Numbered from the stretch's first letter, positions 44,057 through 55,647 are shown. The stretch is DNA of 64,000 bases from Chondrus crispus (GCF_000350225.1 NW_005179178.1:59903-123902); one strand, 5' to 3'. Made by a program: numbers and translations. The notes: generated by a model from the letters alone, not told the origin.

Positions 44057-44152
44057 TGTGTGAACTGGAGACCGATGACTCCTCGTTTACTCGTCGTCGC
44101 TCGTGGGTTAAGTATGTCTTGTATAGGACAGACTATCCTGTGCGGTCTGACA
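44057..44152 (-). repeat. 3' LTR of the Copia element
   Basis: This 96-bp LTR begins TGTGTGAACTGG and ends GGTCTGACA. It nearly matches the right LTR, which has one extra TCC. Confidence 0.88.
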
Positions 44153-44187
44153 CTACAAAATGGCTATTGGCGAATGTGATTGTGCGG

Positions 44188-45790
44188 TCAGACAGTCCCC
44201 GGGTTCGCCAATAGGGGTTTTGGGGCGACGATGCTAAGGTTACGAAGGAGGTGCCGTGTACGTTGGGGTCCGAGTGACTTGGTGAAGTAGTCCGCTAAGT
44301 TTTCGTCGGAGGGGATATGTTTGATTTTGACGTTTCCTCTTTGGATGTGGTTGTGGATGAGGTGGTGTTTGACAACAATGAGTTTTCGGCGTTTGGTGGG
44401 CGCCGAGTTTTGGGCGACAAGGATGGCAGACTTGTTGTGGACGAAGAGCGGTGTTGGTTTAGTCTCAGGCGTTAATGTTTCGCTGAGAAGCCTTCTGAGC
44501 CAGTGGGCCTGTTGTGTAGCGGCGGTGGCGGCTAAGTACTCTGCTTCGCACGTGGAAGCCGCGACGACTGTCTGTCGGGCTGGTGTCCAGCTTATAGCAG
44601 CGCCTTGGAACATGTGTGCGACTCCGGTTCGCGATTTGCGGTCGTGATCATTCGCACAATCGGAGTCGCTGTACGTGCAGAGAGTGGGGGAGGTGGTTCT
44701 GGGTGCGGATTTGAAAAGGATGCCGTGGTCCTTTGTGCCGCTGAGGTAGCGTAAGAGCCATTGGAGGTGGTCTTCGTGCTCTTTCGCGGGCTTGTGAATT
44801 ACCGAAGCTAGCATGCTGACGGCTAGATGTATATCTGGCCTTGTGCTGTCCGCTAGGTAGCGCAGATCGCCTATTGTTTGGCGGTACAGAAAGGCTTGAT
44901 GTTGTTCCAGTGGTGTGCTGTCGTGTGTGAAGGTGAATGCTGCTTTGGGGGGAAGTGGTGTGCGCTTTGGGTTCGCCGCGAGCATGCCCGTTTTCGTGAG
45001 TATTGACGTGGCTACTTGCGGCTGTGTGATGTGTATTTCGCCTTGTGGCATACGTTGTATGTGCCATTTCAAGTATTGGGCTGGGAAGCCTAGGCGCTTG
45101 ATCTTGTATTTCGCCGTGAGGGTGGCGTGTAAGTCGTCTTGAATGGCTTGGGTTGAGGCGACAGAGAGAAAGTCGTTGATGTTGACTGCTACGAGTATTG
45201 TGCCTTTGTTTGATTTTTTGAAAAAGAGGCATGGGTCGGCTTCGGTAGGCTGGTAGCCATGGGAGGTTAGGTGTTTGAGGAGGCCGTCGTGGTAAATGCG
45301 GGCGGCCTGTGTTGTGCCGTATATGTTCTTTATGAGGAGCCCCGCTTTTCCTTGATGTTTAAATGTGCCATTGAAGCGGGGGTGTTGTTTGATGTATACC
45401 GGTTTCGTTTGGGGGAAGCGTTCATGGAGGTATTCTGAACTGATGTCCATGTGTTCTAGTGACTAATTGCGGGAGGCGGCTATGGCTAATAGGAGCCGTA
45501 CTGTAGTCTTGTCCGCCATGTGCCTGGTTACTTGGTCGGGGTCGTAGTGCTTTCCAGGTGTCATACGGTCGCCTCTTGCGGCGCATCTTGCTTTGCGCTC
45601 AGTGACGGCTCCCGTGTGGTCCCGTATGTAGCGGTAAGTCATGGTGAGCGGTATTAATTTTTCGTGTTTTGCGATCATGCTGTCGGAGATCCATTTGATG
45701 GTGTTTTTGTCATCTAATTTTTCTAGTTCGGCGTCATGCGCTCGCGCCCATTCGTGCGCGTCGGGGTAGTTGCGAGCTTCTTGTCTGGTG
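44188..45790 (-). pseudogene. pol: Copia pol remnant: RT and RNase H
   Basis: The frame begins within RT at about 45790 (HEWARAHDAELEKL), continues KARCAARGDRMTPG..HYDP and MADKTTVRLLLAIAASRN, meets TAG at 45463-45465 and resumes in the same frame at MDISSEYLHE (45450). The usual catalytic YVDD reads NIND (residues 90-93 of the 420-residue part), so RT is probably inactive. The RT connection and RNase H follow: DPCLFF, KRTPLP, DLRYLADSTRPDI, LCTYSDSDCAND and AASTCEAEYLAA, ending near 44188. No integrase is found. Confidence 0.88.
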
Positions 45791-46613
45791 CGGGGGTCTG
45801 GCGTGGTTTTCTGAGGAGTGGGTTGGGGTGGAAAGGTAGAGGTGGCGCGAAGAACGGCGTTGGTGGTGACAGCTGGGTCATGTGACTTGGTGTATGGGAG
45901 GAAGTCTTGTGTGCGGACTGTGTGATATTGGTGCGTGTGGGTATCTTGAACGGTGATTGAGGGGATGTCCTGTTTCGGAATGAGTTGGCAGGACCACCAA
46001 TGTCGCCATGCATGCTTGCGGGTTTAGGGAGGGATGATCGCTGGTACAGAGCTAAGCGATTGAACTTGTGTACGAAGTCTTTGGTGTCTTTGGGATCGAG
46101 GGCGATGAGCGGGCTTCCTATGGTGGCTGTGGCTGGGTTGAATCTCAGACCATCTATGAGAAACTCGACAGTAGTCTTGGGGTCAGTGATGTCTGGGAAC
46201 CGGGCTGCTATCATCTTTGTTCGAATCTTTTCGTGGGCGTTGATGTACTCTTCTAGCGTCATTTCGGGCTTGTAATGGGCTTGCTCTGCCAGTTGCTTTA
46301 GGTACTTGTGATCTGATGCGTTTGTGGTGTCGAGGTGGGAGGGGACGGCTTGTACTAGATTGTAGGGAGTGGGATCACTGGTTGCCGTGAGGATGAGATT
46401 GGCTATTTCGGGGGGTATGGACGTAATTAACTTTCCAAGAAGGTAGTTCTTGTTCTTGTCGAATGTGTTGAGATCGGTTGGGTCTTGCGGGGGTAGGGGG
46501 TTGCCTGTGATGTGTTCGATAGCTCCGATGGTGTGTGCTGCTGCGCGGGTGGCTACCATCCAGGGGCCATAGTTGGTGGGGTCTAGTCTTGGGATGTCTG
46601 GTCGTTTTTCCAT
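45723..46613 (-). CDS. gag: Copia Gag
   Basis: This is a 296-residue Gag. It starts MEKRPDIPRLDPTNYGPWM, typical of the N-terminal YxxW segment of Copia Gag proteins. The helical gag core runs to about residue 200 (LEEYINAHEKIRTKMIAARFP). A Pro/Thr/Ser-rich tail follows, and no CCHC zinc knuckle is seen, so the C-terminus was probably lost in the deletion that joined gag to RT. The last ~20 codons overlap the RT frame. Confidence 0.8.
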   Translation of the reverse strand: MEKRPDIPRLDPTNYGPWMVATRAAAHTIGAIEHITGNPLPPQDPTDLNTFDKNKNYLLGKLITSIPPEIANLILTATSDPTPYNLVQAVPSHLDTTNASDHKYLKQLAEQAHYKPEMTLEEYINAHEKIRTKMIAARFPDITDPKTTVEFLIDGLRFNPATATIGSPLIALDPKDTKDFVHKFNRLALYQRSSLPKPASMHGDIGGPANSFRNRTSPQSPFKIPTRTNITQSAHKTSSHTPSHMTQLSPPTPFFAPPLPFHPNPLLRKPRQTPAPDKKLATTPTRTNGRERMTPN

Positions 46614-46807
46614 TGTGTCGGTGTTGTGTTGTGTGTGAATGTCTTGTGTCGTGATCGTGGGTTGTGTCGGTGGAGGTTTGTATGTGAGGTGTTGGTGATG
46701 GTTCAGCCTGGGGCTCCTCCGCAGGGGGAGGGATCGGTGTGTTCTTGTCGTTGTGGGAGTTGTTGTTGTTGATGTAAAGTGGTGGGGATGTCGTGTTATG
46801 CAGGGTG

Positions 46808-46826
46808 GCGAAGGGTGCCCATAACC
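46808..46826 (-). other. Copia primer-binding site, half-tRNA type
   Basis: On the minus strand GGTTATGGGCACC directly follows the 5' LTR. It is complementary to GCCCATAACC, which contains the CAT anticodon context of initiator tRNA-Met. That would mean priming by a cleaved half-tRNA, as known for Drosophila copia. The tRNA itself is not in the window. Confidence 0.5.
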
Positions 46827-46925
46827 TGTGTGAACTGGAGACCGATGACTCCTCCTCGTTTACTCGTCGTCGCTCGTGGGTTAAGTATGTCCTGTATAGG
46901 ACAGACTGTCCTGTGCGGTCAGACA
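46827..46925 (-). repeat. 5' LTR of the Copia element
   Basis: This 99-bp LTR begins TGTGTGAACTGG and ends GGTCAGACA. Confidence 0.88.
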
Positions 46926-46990
46926 TTGAGTTTGCCCTCGCTTGTCCCCGCTGTCACGGTGCGTATGTCTCCTCTCAGCCGGTGGACAAG
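46926..46990. repeat. repeat R copy 2, right part, with TTGAG duplication
   Basis: It starts with the duplicated TTGAG (46926-46930) and continues CCGCTGTCACGGTGCGTATG, matching copy 1 near 37885-37905. Confidence 0.8.
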
Positions 46991-47485
46991 GTACAGTATC
47001 GCTTCTGCATGAAGGTGAGCTCCCCCGAGCGAGTCGCTGGGGTCACATGTGGTACAGTAGACCTTTATCACAGTTAGAAGGGTACTGCTGAAAGAGCCAA
47101 TACATTGCCAGAACACAGCGCAGATTCTGTAACAACGAATTCATTGCAGATTACTGCAGTAAAAGTCAAGAATGCCAACAATTTGTCACAATATTCTACC
47201 ATGACCACATACGTGGCTGTACAGTGCTGATCAAGTCAGAAACGAGGCGGGTAAACTATTACAAAAAAGCCGGCCTTATTTCCAAACCACTCAATGATTG
47301 CGCATAAGACTGAAATCGGGACTGCGGCCAGGTCCTCAGACAGTCCTTCCCCTCAAATCCCCCATTCCAACTTCCTCTTATCTCACGATAACCTCGACCC
47401 TCCCCTTGATCCGAACTCTCGCTCCCTCCCTCAACCCCCCACACCCTTCGTTCCATCACCCCCTGACACACCTCTCGTTCCAACC

Positions 47486-48764
47486 ATGACAAATGTCAGC
47501 CAAGCTCAAGCTGCCACAGCACTGGAATTGCTCGCAGATGCGGAGATGCGGCCGTGGACCGCCGCAACGAGCTTCGACAGTACGATGATGGCAGCAATCC
47601 ATTCGACTCCGATGAAAACGATGACTCGGATGCGCCCATTTTCGATAGATTTTACGAGCAGGGAGGTTCTGCCGCTATACTCGAGATAACGAACTTCGAC
47701 CCTACACAGTTTTTGGGAATATGGTCTGGATTTCAGGGTGTCATATCTCAGGGCTATAACGCAGGACGGGGTAAGAAGTCAATCCATAGCGGCAAGGACG
47801 TACTTTTTATGACATTGTGTGTCGTAAAACACGGAGGACAGTGGGATTTTCTTGCGAAAATGTTCGGATTGAAGGGTCCGTCTTTTGAAAACTGATTATG
47901 AAATTCGTAGACCTGCTGTGGCTACCTGTTTACGAGCAATATGTTGAGCATCACGCGACCAAGTGGACAATGACGGCTGTGTCGGATGTTGGGCGTTTGT
48001 TTAGGCATTTCCCTGTGGCTCGGTATGCTACCGATGTGACTTTCCAGCCAAGCTACCGTCCAAGTGGTAGCATGCAGGAGGGCAAAAAGTACTATAGTGG
48101 AAAGCATAAACAATATGGCTATAAAATGGAAGTCTCCGTGCTTCCGAATGGAATGGCCATTGGCTGTAGCGAGCATGAGCCCGGGTCAGTCTCCGATCTG
48201 ACTCTTTTTCAGAGGATGCAGTATTTTCACGACAAGCAGCTGCAGAAGAAAGGGGAGGAGAAGGAGTGGGATGACGATGGGCCGTATGTGGGCAAATATC
48301 CGGAAAGCTGGGCTGTCTTATGTGGCAAGGGATACCAAGGAGCTTTAGAATTCTGCCGTGTAATTCATCCAACTAAAAAGCCGCCGCATGCTGTAATGCC
48401 TCCTACGGATGTCAAGCGAAATCGTCTTATTTCAAGTGACAGAATTATTGTCGAAAACGTTTTTGGCAGGCTGTGTGGAATTTGGAACGTGATGGGGTCT
48501 AAGTGGAAGTGGAACGAAAAATCGTATGATCCAATTTTCAAATTGTGCTTGGGACTTACCAATTTTCATATTAGGTGGAATCCGTTACGGCAAGAGGATG
48601 GGCAGGTTTATGTGCAAATAAGGACGCGGTGGTTTAGGCTAGCTGAGAACCAGGCAAGGAGGAGGAAACTCGTACAAGAAAAATATCGCGAGAAGCGAAG
48701 AAGGCGCATGAACATTCAGTTCAGGGCGTGTGGCGTTCCTGATCGCGACCCTGATGGTATATGA
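47486..48764 (+). pseudogene. Harbinger/PIF-type (DDE_4-like) transposase, frameshifted
   Basis: Pieces in three frames make one transposase: MTNVSQAQAATALELLADAEM from 47486, then 47554-47895 (acidic N-terminus, FYEQGG...), then 47898-48764. A missing base in the GAAAACTG stretch at about 47887 explains the last shift. The core has Asp in YATDVTFQP (residue 46 of the last piece), GKHKQYGYKMEV, GSVSDLTLF (D100) and Glu in RIIVENVFGRLCG (E186). Where relatives have D-K-G-Y-Q-G this copy has CGKGYQG (142-148), so a catalytic Asp is missing. It ends in a basic tail. No terminal inverted repeat was located. Confidence 0.85.
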
Positions 48765-49039
48765 CGTAGTGGTTAGGTGAATTCGTAAATATTTGTCAGT
48801 TGTGTGGTTGACTACAGGGCACAACCATGTTTACAAAGTCTATCGATGCGCACTGAATGACTTGGTGGCGATGTTTTTGCCAGGTGATTTACGAAGAATA
48901 TCGATCTTTTGGGTGGTGCTCTGTCTTTGGGGAGAAAAGCGGTCTTTGGTTAGAAGACCTAGTAGTGCAATGAGATGTGTCCAGGGGACAGCAATGTTAG
49001 ATTTTTCTGCAACTAAAATCTTTGGGCCATTTGTGAATC

Positions 49040-49765
49040 TTGGGGTGACAGGTGCGGCTTTTGATGCCCCTGGGGAGGTGAAGTTCTAGCCCTGGGGGTC
49101 TTTTGGGGGCGACTACCCCAATTGAGGTGGCATTGAAGGGTGACGTTCCTCCTTCATCCAATTCCGAGGGTGACGTCGCCCTAAGAAAACGACATGTTGA
49201 AACATGCCGATCTTTATCTGTGTCTATAGGGCGACATTGGATCGTTTTCTGAGATTGATGTGATTCAATTGGAACTATAGGGTGACTTAAGACGCGAAAC
49301 ACCGGCAACTTCTACCCATTCTTTCTACATACAATTACATACAGTATCTTCCATACCACGGAAGCATGTTTACCTTGTGTTTTCATCCCCATAAAGCTGT
49401 CCTAGTGCACAATCAGTAACACTATGCAATCCCATGTGCCTGCCTTCATCGCCTTGCTCTGCACCATGCCAGAGGCAGGGAGCAGAGCAAGCCGATGAAG
49501 ATGGCAGGTGAGGGCATTGCGGCGAGATGTGCGAGGGGGGGAGCTGGGGAACGTAGACGCAGAAAAATGGCTCGTTCAGAATTTGTTGTGAGAAGGCAGA
49601 CCGTACGCCGCGTGACTGCGCGTCACCCCAGCGCGAAACCGTGCGTTGGCGTGCTTTTATAGCGGTGACATTAAAACAATCATGGGTTTCTAGGGCGACT
49701 TTTCTAACATTTAGGTCTCTGCCGAAATGATCACGATGTTATACGGGTTTATGGGGTGACTGCTC
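49040..49765. repeat. cluster of GGGYGAC motifs
   Basis: At least eight copies of GGGTGAC or GGGCGAC, several preceded by TATA or CTA, lie between 49040 and 49765, mostly on the plus strand. They sit downstream of the Harbinger pseudogene and could be subterminal transposase-binding repeats. No gene is present in this stretch. Confidence 0.4.
49439..49507. repeat. strong foldback hairpin
   Basis: CCTGCCTTCATCGCCTTGCT...(49439-49462) is nearly complementary to GCAGAGCAAGCCGATGAAG...GGCAGG (49482-49507), giving a stem of over 20 bp around a 19-nt loop. It could be a small foldback element or a precursor-type hairpin. Confidence 0.5.
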
Positions 49766-50166
49766 CGAATATAAGTTCGTCTGAGGTGCCTTTACGATCG
49801 TTTTTCTGTCATCCTTGAAAACAGACATGGTCACCTCATGCAGAGGACACCATGGACCGAAATCACCCTACTAGCAGAGCACTTTCTAGTAGTGTTGCCC
49901 TATAAAAAACCCCATTACGTTGAAATTGCCCCACGTAGAATTCACTTTGGCCGGGTGTCGCCCCCAAATTAGCACTTTAGCCCTAAAGTTTACTGAGTGC
50001 ATTCGAGAATAAATTACCGCCAGAACGCCAGAGCTCGCCAAATTTGACGGACATTCTAGAATTCTTCTTCCGCCAGTCTGCCATCGATAAAGCCAATCAG
50101 AGGTACCTCTGGGGTGCCACATTTTTCGCGATTTCAAATTTACATTGGGTCATTCTGAGATTGGGA

Positions 50167-50267
50167 GGGGGACAAGGTCAAAATCTTTCGGTGTCAGGGG
50201 GGGACACATGATATTGTATCGATACAGTAGGGGGCAGGTGCATTTTGTTTCGATAAAGGGGGGGACG
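50167..50267 (+). repeat. left terminal inverted repeat of the MULE
   Basis: It reads GGGGGACAAGG...CGGTGTCAGGGGGG...TATTGTATCGATACAGTA...TTTCGATAAAGGGGGGG. It is the inverse of 55881-55981 with few differences. Confidence 0.88.
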
Positions 50268-51324
50268 TAAAAAATCGACCCAAATAGGAGGGGGAATTTG
50301 GATTTCCGACTCGCACTTTTCGCGGAGTTGTTACAATGGTAGGGGTACTCTGATTTCTTGATCATTTTTGGGGGGGGACTAGGCTACCGTAAGCAATGTA
50401 GGCAAGGTGCTTTTAGTAGCCCTTCAATCCCCTCCTTGCAACAATCGAACATGCTACGACGTTCGCCCCGCGCTGATACCGCTTTCTACGACGGGAAATG
50501 CGAGATGGTAATGCCTCTGCTTTAATGCCTCTGCTTTTTCCATCTCGTCTTTTAACTTTTCAAAAGGGATGTTCTATGGTAAAACCAATTTGTGTGTCCT
50601 TTGTTCAACTTCTAAGACACGATCGCTAGCATTGTGTCTTATACCATAGCTCTTATACCGCACCACGCACGACCGATCATCGATCGCTTAGTATAAACAT
50701 AAGAAAAATTATGCACTGTCGGGATACTTACCGAAAACTGGACCTTTTTGCTCTTCTTTTCCTGTCTCATATATGCTTTGAACAAAAACCCAACATACTC
50801 GTCTGCTTGATCCTCTGTGTTGCATTCTCTCTCGCCCCAAAAGTCATGTCAAAGCGCTCTCTCACTGACGGTGGCCGAATATCTAAAATGCTGCCTCGCA
50901 TAGGCAAACTGACTGAGATTTCACAAACTTCCTTCCCATTTTTCTCTGGAACCATTTCTTCTTCGCACGGATCATGACGAGAAGGCGTCTCTTCCTCGTC
51001 TTCAAAGTCGACCTCTGGTTCAATCGTCTCACTTGTAGTCCATTCCCGTCTCTCACCCTCGGGAAGCTAGCTCGGGACGGACGCATCTTCTTCGCTTAGA
51101 TGTCCGCATGTTTCCTCTGATAGTGTCTCTGCGTTCTGCAACACAGTTGCTCGTCGCTTCGGAGAGATGACGTTACTGGCTCCTAGGCTGCACCTCGCCT
51201 TGCGCAAAAGGCCTCATGCAAATCCGATACACATCGATGAGATCGCCTAGCATGGGCGCTATGGACCGTGTTGATAGCCGGTTGTGGACGGTACGAGCCC
51301 GAGAGACGGCGTGGATGAGCAGAA

Positions 51325-51660
51325 TTGGCGCGAGGACGGTCAGCAGATGCGTCGGCTGCCGTCTGTGATCGTCTTTCCACAAAGACGCGGGCTTCGGAAG
51401 GCCAGAGGATGAGATGGGTTCTAGCACATGAGACGAAATGCTATGTGCCAACGTGGCGACAGGCGCAACAGGTGATATCGGCAGGTCGAGCTGGAGAAAG
51501 CAGAGGAGCGGGATATCGTGGAGGTCCAGACGCATGGAGGTCAGTCAGCTGTGAGGGAGACAGATGGGTCTTTAAACAGGGGGATTTGGAGAGGGTGCTG
51601 TGGACGGACGAGAAGTTCGTCTGTCGACCTACCTTTTTCTTCTCCACTATGAGGCGAGGC
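51325..51660 (+). pseudogene. possible Tc1/mariner fossil inside the MULE
   Basis: The frame includes QRMRWVLAHETK and ERVLWTDEKFVCRP, resembling the Tc1-type segment around the first catalytic Asp (vlwtDE). Nothing further downstream could be matched, so this is tentative. Confidence 0.4.
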
Positions 51661-52487
51661 GTGCGATCCATTCCGAAACAGATAAACCATACATGACAAG
51701 CGCTGAGCACGTACGCACCCATAAGCTCCCAGAAGCGTGTAGTTGAAAGCTGGCGAGAAGAACGACTTGCGATCGGCCGTGGGCTCCCATGGGACGAAGC
51801 CGTTATGCACGGACGTGGGTGGGGGGCGCAGCGCGTCCTCCTGGCAGGCCGTTTCGTACAGCAGGCGCTCCTGCTCGGAAAGGAAGCGGCGCTTGGAGCC
51901 ACAGCTCGCGATGAATTGGATCTGCTTGGTGATCCGGCGCGGGCGACGCGGGCGGCGCCGGGGTTGCGGGGCGTTGGGTGCGTGGAAGAATGGGATGCCT
52001 ATTTTTGTCCCCGTTTTGCCAAGGGAGGGAGATACGCTCTGATCCGGTTTTTTCCTGCTCCAGTTTTTGTCCATTGCCTATATCTTACCCGCATCTTTTG
52101 CCCGCTGCGCCCCGTTGTCGGCCACGCCTGAAATCAGCGTCCCTCCTTCCGGCATGCACTCACCTTGCCACCACGCACACCCCTCCTCTCCATTTCCATC
52201 CTCGCCCGCCCTCGCCCGCGCTTGTCCACCCTACTACCTCCGCCGCGTGCCGTGCATGCTTCTGCAGCCCGCCAACCTCCGCCGGACGCACGGTGTAAGT
52301 TGCCCACCCGCAGCACGCCCCTGGCCCGACCCATGACTGCGCGCGACGCCCACGTTCAAGGGCAGCCCCAAATTTTCCGTTTACAAGTCTTGCGGGTCTC
52401 ATCTATCTACCATACCCTACTCTTCCATCATCACCTTCGGCGTCAACAACAACAAACCCAACCTCTTTCATCCTCTTTCATCCTCTT

Positions 52488-53528
52488 TCATCCCCTTCTC
52501 CCCCTCCTTCTCACCCGGCCAACCGGTTCTCCGCAGCTCCCCCGCGTCCCCTTTTTTCGTGCCCATTTTACACAGTGAAGGGAGATGACGCTCTGCGTCG
52601 TCGTCGATGTCCATGTCCTGGATGCCGCCGGCGAGTTGCGCTCAGGTATCTTCAAACAGCTGTCGCAGTTGGCAGCTGGTGGATACATTACCGTCCAACT
52701 GACATAGTGAGCAGGAATAAGAACGCTTTTACGAGTCTCAGGTCCCTTCTCATACCATCCTTTCCGCCTTTTTCCCGCATTCTTTACCGGGCGGCCTCTA
52801 GGCGGTGGAATGACTTTCGGAACATGAAGGTTCTTTCCTGACACTACCAATTTCTTCGCACTAAGCATAACTTCATCAACGCGCGACTGAGACGGGAGCT
52901 GGAACGTGTAGTTTTCATACTGTCTCTTCCACGCCTTCGTAAGATGTCTCTCAGCGATGAACTTGTGCAAATTGCTCACACCAAATTTTTCGCTCAAGAC
53001 TGCAACTCCGTGTAGGCATGGGAATCCAGTGCCTTTTTCGGCATGACTACAACATAGCGGTGACGATTGCGGCGTATCTCGCAAGACAACTCGGCGGAGT
53101 ATTGAACCGTCTGTCTGGCTTCGAACCGTTGCCTCAGTTTGGCGCGTTCCAGAGATGAATCTCACCGACCGCTGATACCCCCTTGCTCGAAGCACAAGTG
53201 ATGCCAAATGCTTCTCAGTATTTGGTGGCACCGGTTTGGCACACTCGATTGCTGCAAATTGTCGCTTCAAGAAGCGTGACCTTTGCGTTAGCAGTACTGT
53301 GGATATCATTTTCTGCGGCTCTACGGATCTGATGTTATTTCTAATAGCTGATGCCATCTCACTCTCTGCCCCTTGCGAAGAGGTCGTCAAATCCTCAAGT
53401 TTTGAAAATGCCCTGTACAGTTCTGAGTCTTGAAACCGTGCCAGATAGTTCCGTTGAACATCTGAGTATCCAGCTTTGATCATCATTACCGCCTGCCTGT
53501 CTGGGGCGTATACAGCGTTTTCATACAT
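52488..53528 (-). pseudogene. MULE transposase, C-terminal part with SWIM zinc finger
   Basis: This continues the transposase after a frameshift. It starts near MYENAVYAPDRQ, and reading slightly upstream in the same frame gives LGANKTSGLQ, so the protein was once continuous. The SWIM-type zinc finger lies at residues 159-173 (CC...FPCLH). RGRPVK near residue 235 resembles an AT-hook. The last ~60 residues drift into low complexity. SWIM fingers are typical C-terminal DNA-binding modules of MULE transposases. Confidence 0.8.
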
Positions 53529-53544
53529 CTGTAGACCGCTAGTT

Positions 53545-55647
53545 TTATTTGCACCAAGTCTCGGTGCCAGGTTTTTTCTTGACGTGGAGAGAGTCCAAAA
53601 ACAAGTTCGCGCTCTTCATGCATTTTCGAAATGCGGAATCGATCTCCTTCTCTTGGTCCACAATTGTGGTTCTCCTTTCGGCATCGAAGCCTGGGATCTT
53701 TGAGCAAGTTTCGAATACCAGACTCCACGTTTCTAAGCACTCCGCGCCAACATGATGTGCAAATACAATTGGAACTAGATGACTGTTACAGTCGTACGCA
53801 AGGACCTCGAATGTCGTTCCATAGCTTTGTGGTCCCACCCCGTCGCAGTGTGCTGCGTCGGCAGTCGTGGTAGCACGACCAGTGCGGCAAATATGCTCGG
53901 CGATGGAGGGGACAAACACAAACCCCCCGTAATAAGGCGTATTGTCGTTAATGTCGCTCAAATCCACCGTGTCGGCTTGAAAAGAAGCTTCCTTTGGCAG
54001 CGGCCTCGCCTTTTGGCATTGTCTGAATATATTTTTGGCTGATTTGATGCGCTGCGCTTTCATCTCGAGCCCATCCATGATAATAAGCTCTACGTGATGT
54101 CCGCAATCCTTCAATAATTGAGCAAAGCCTTCTAAAGAGGCCATATTCACAGCCCTCGATATACAGAGATGGCGGAGGAGCTCTTTGCGGATGGTACTGT
54201 AATGCGTGTACGGTGGTTGTCGACGATAGATACCCTTGCTTTTTACAAGGGCAGCTATGGTCTTGCTGTTGATATTAGGTTCACACGATGCCTCTTCTAG
54301 TATGCAACGCGCTACCTGCTGTGCAGTATATGCAGGAGCACATGCTTTGTTGTGATTTATCTGCCGGTTGGTCGGGCTTGCTCCAGGGGCCGGCACTACC
54401 TGTCCGAAACACTCGTTTGCGTGTTCGAGGTACTTGTTAAGTTTCCAAAAACCACTCCGTGGTTGTAGATCGAACACGAACGTCGCGTGGCATGTCTTAA
54501 CTCGGCACCGCATGACCATCTTAACTAGAGTTTGGTGGATATTTATACCGTTTTGCACGCCCAAATCAGCTGTCTGTGCCCTCACAAGTTGCTCGCATTT
54601 CCAGCGAGCGCTGAGACGCATTCCCAAGACTGGTAAAATCGACTTCACCGGGCGTGGCTTCCATGTGCGAGCAGCAACGCTATCTCCCTGTAGTGCAACC
54701 CGTGCGCGGTCCAAGCATCGCTTCTTGGACTGGTACTTTTGCTGGCGCCGCCTTTCATTCTTACTTACAGTATCGTAGTCTTCGGCATGGTTGTTATCCT
54801 GTGATGTAGCACTCTCATCGTCATCTTGATTTTCAAAGTCGACATCTATATAGTCGGCTATGTAATCTGCCGGATTGAAATCTGTGTTGAATCCTTCCTC
54901 GGCCTCTCCATTTGAGGAGTTCAATTCATCATCGTTCAACTCTTCAGTACTAGAATAAATGTCGCCTCCATGTTGACTGAAAGAGTCAGCAGGCATACCC
55001 CGCGCTGCCGTCTCCTTGCGAAGCTGTTCTGCTCGCTCGGCCATATCTTTATCCTCTCGGGCCTGTTTATCACAGTCAACGTCAGCATCAGCGTGCGTAT
55101 CTATCTCCACGTCTTCCCTATTTTCGTCCTCTGACTGGAAAGAGGGCTCATCTGCCTGATCACGGGGCACGTCATCCTTAGAATTGCTTGGTGTGGAATC
55201 GCTACGCACGCGCTGGTTGAACTCGTTCATTTCTTCGCGATACATTTTTTCTTGTTCTTCACGATGTAGGGATTCCTCGGCACGTGTTTGCGAAATTGTG
55301 TACTTTAAATTGGGTTGGATATGAAACTGAGGGGCCGGACCATGCATAAGTTCATGGAATTCGTGTTCTTTCTTCACAATTTCCCAACATCGTGACACTA
55401 CCACCATGCCCCTTGACGGCTGCCTTATGCATTCTTCACGTTCCGCCATAGCCTCCAGCCCGTTCGCACGGGCAACATGGTGGTCTGGATGGACCATGAC
55501 GGCTAGTTTGTAGTAGCTGCGTCGAATGGCTTTGAAAGAAGTTCCAACGCAGAACACGTCGCTAATTAGTGTACAATCTCTCTCCACCGTGCTGAAGTGC
55601 CGCAGCGCTAGCTGCAAAGTAAATGGGAACAATCTTTTTGGCGGCAT
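53545..55647 (-). pseudogene. MULE transposase, N-terminal part with J-domain-like region
   Basis: The open frame runs from 55746, but the ATG at 55647 (MPPKRLFPF) is the likelier start. Numbering below is from 55746. Residues 60-135 look like a J domain: FKAIRRSYYKLAVMVHPDHH contains HPD at 86-88, followed by a third helix. A long acidic linker covers about 160-325. A zinc finger of the FAR1/WRKY-GCM1 kind has C414, C419, H442 and C446. The MULE RNase-H-like core has Asp630 (TTADAAHCDG), ECLETW at 669-674 and Asp697 (TIVDQEKEID). The frame ends prematurely after DSLHVKKKPG and the rest is at 52488-53528. A J-domain fusion could recruit Hsp70; this is inference. Confidence 0.82.

Larger units (their letters stand above)
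44057..46925 (-). mobile_element. Ty1/Copia element, internally deleted
   Basis: This 2.87-kb minus-strand element has very short LTRs (44057-44152 and 46827-46925), TG...CA ends and a perfect TTGAG duplication. It sits inside repeat R copy 2. It retains gag and RT/RNase H, but the usual protease and integrase between them are absent. Confidence 0.92.

Noticed and set aside
51541..52578. Several 100-180 codon ORFs on both strands inside the MULE
   Set aside because: They overlap each other in conflicting frames and show no family features, apart from the possible mariner fragment noted.
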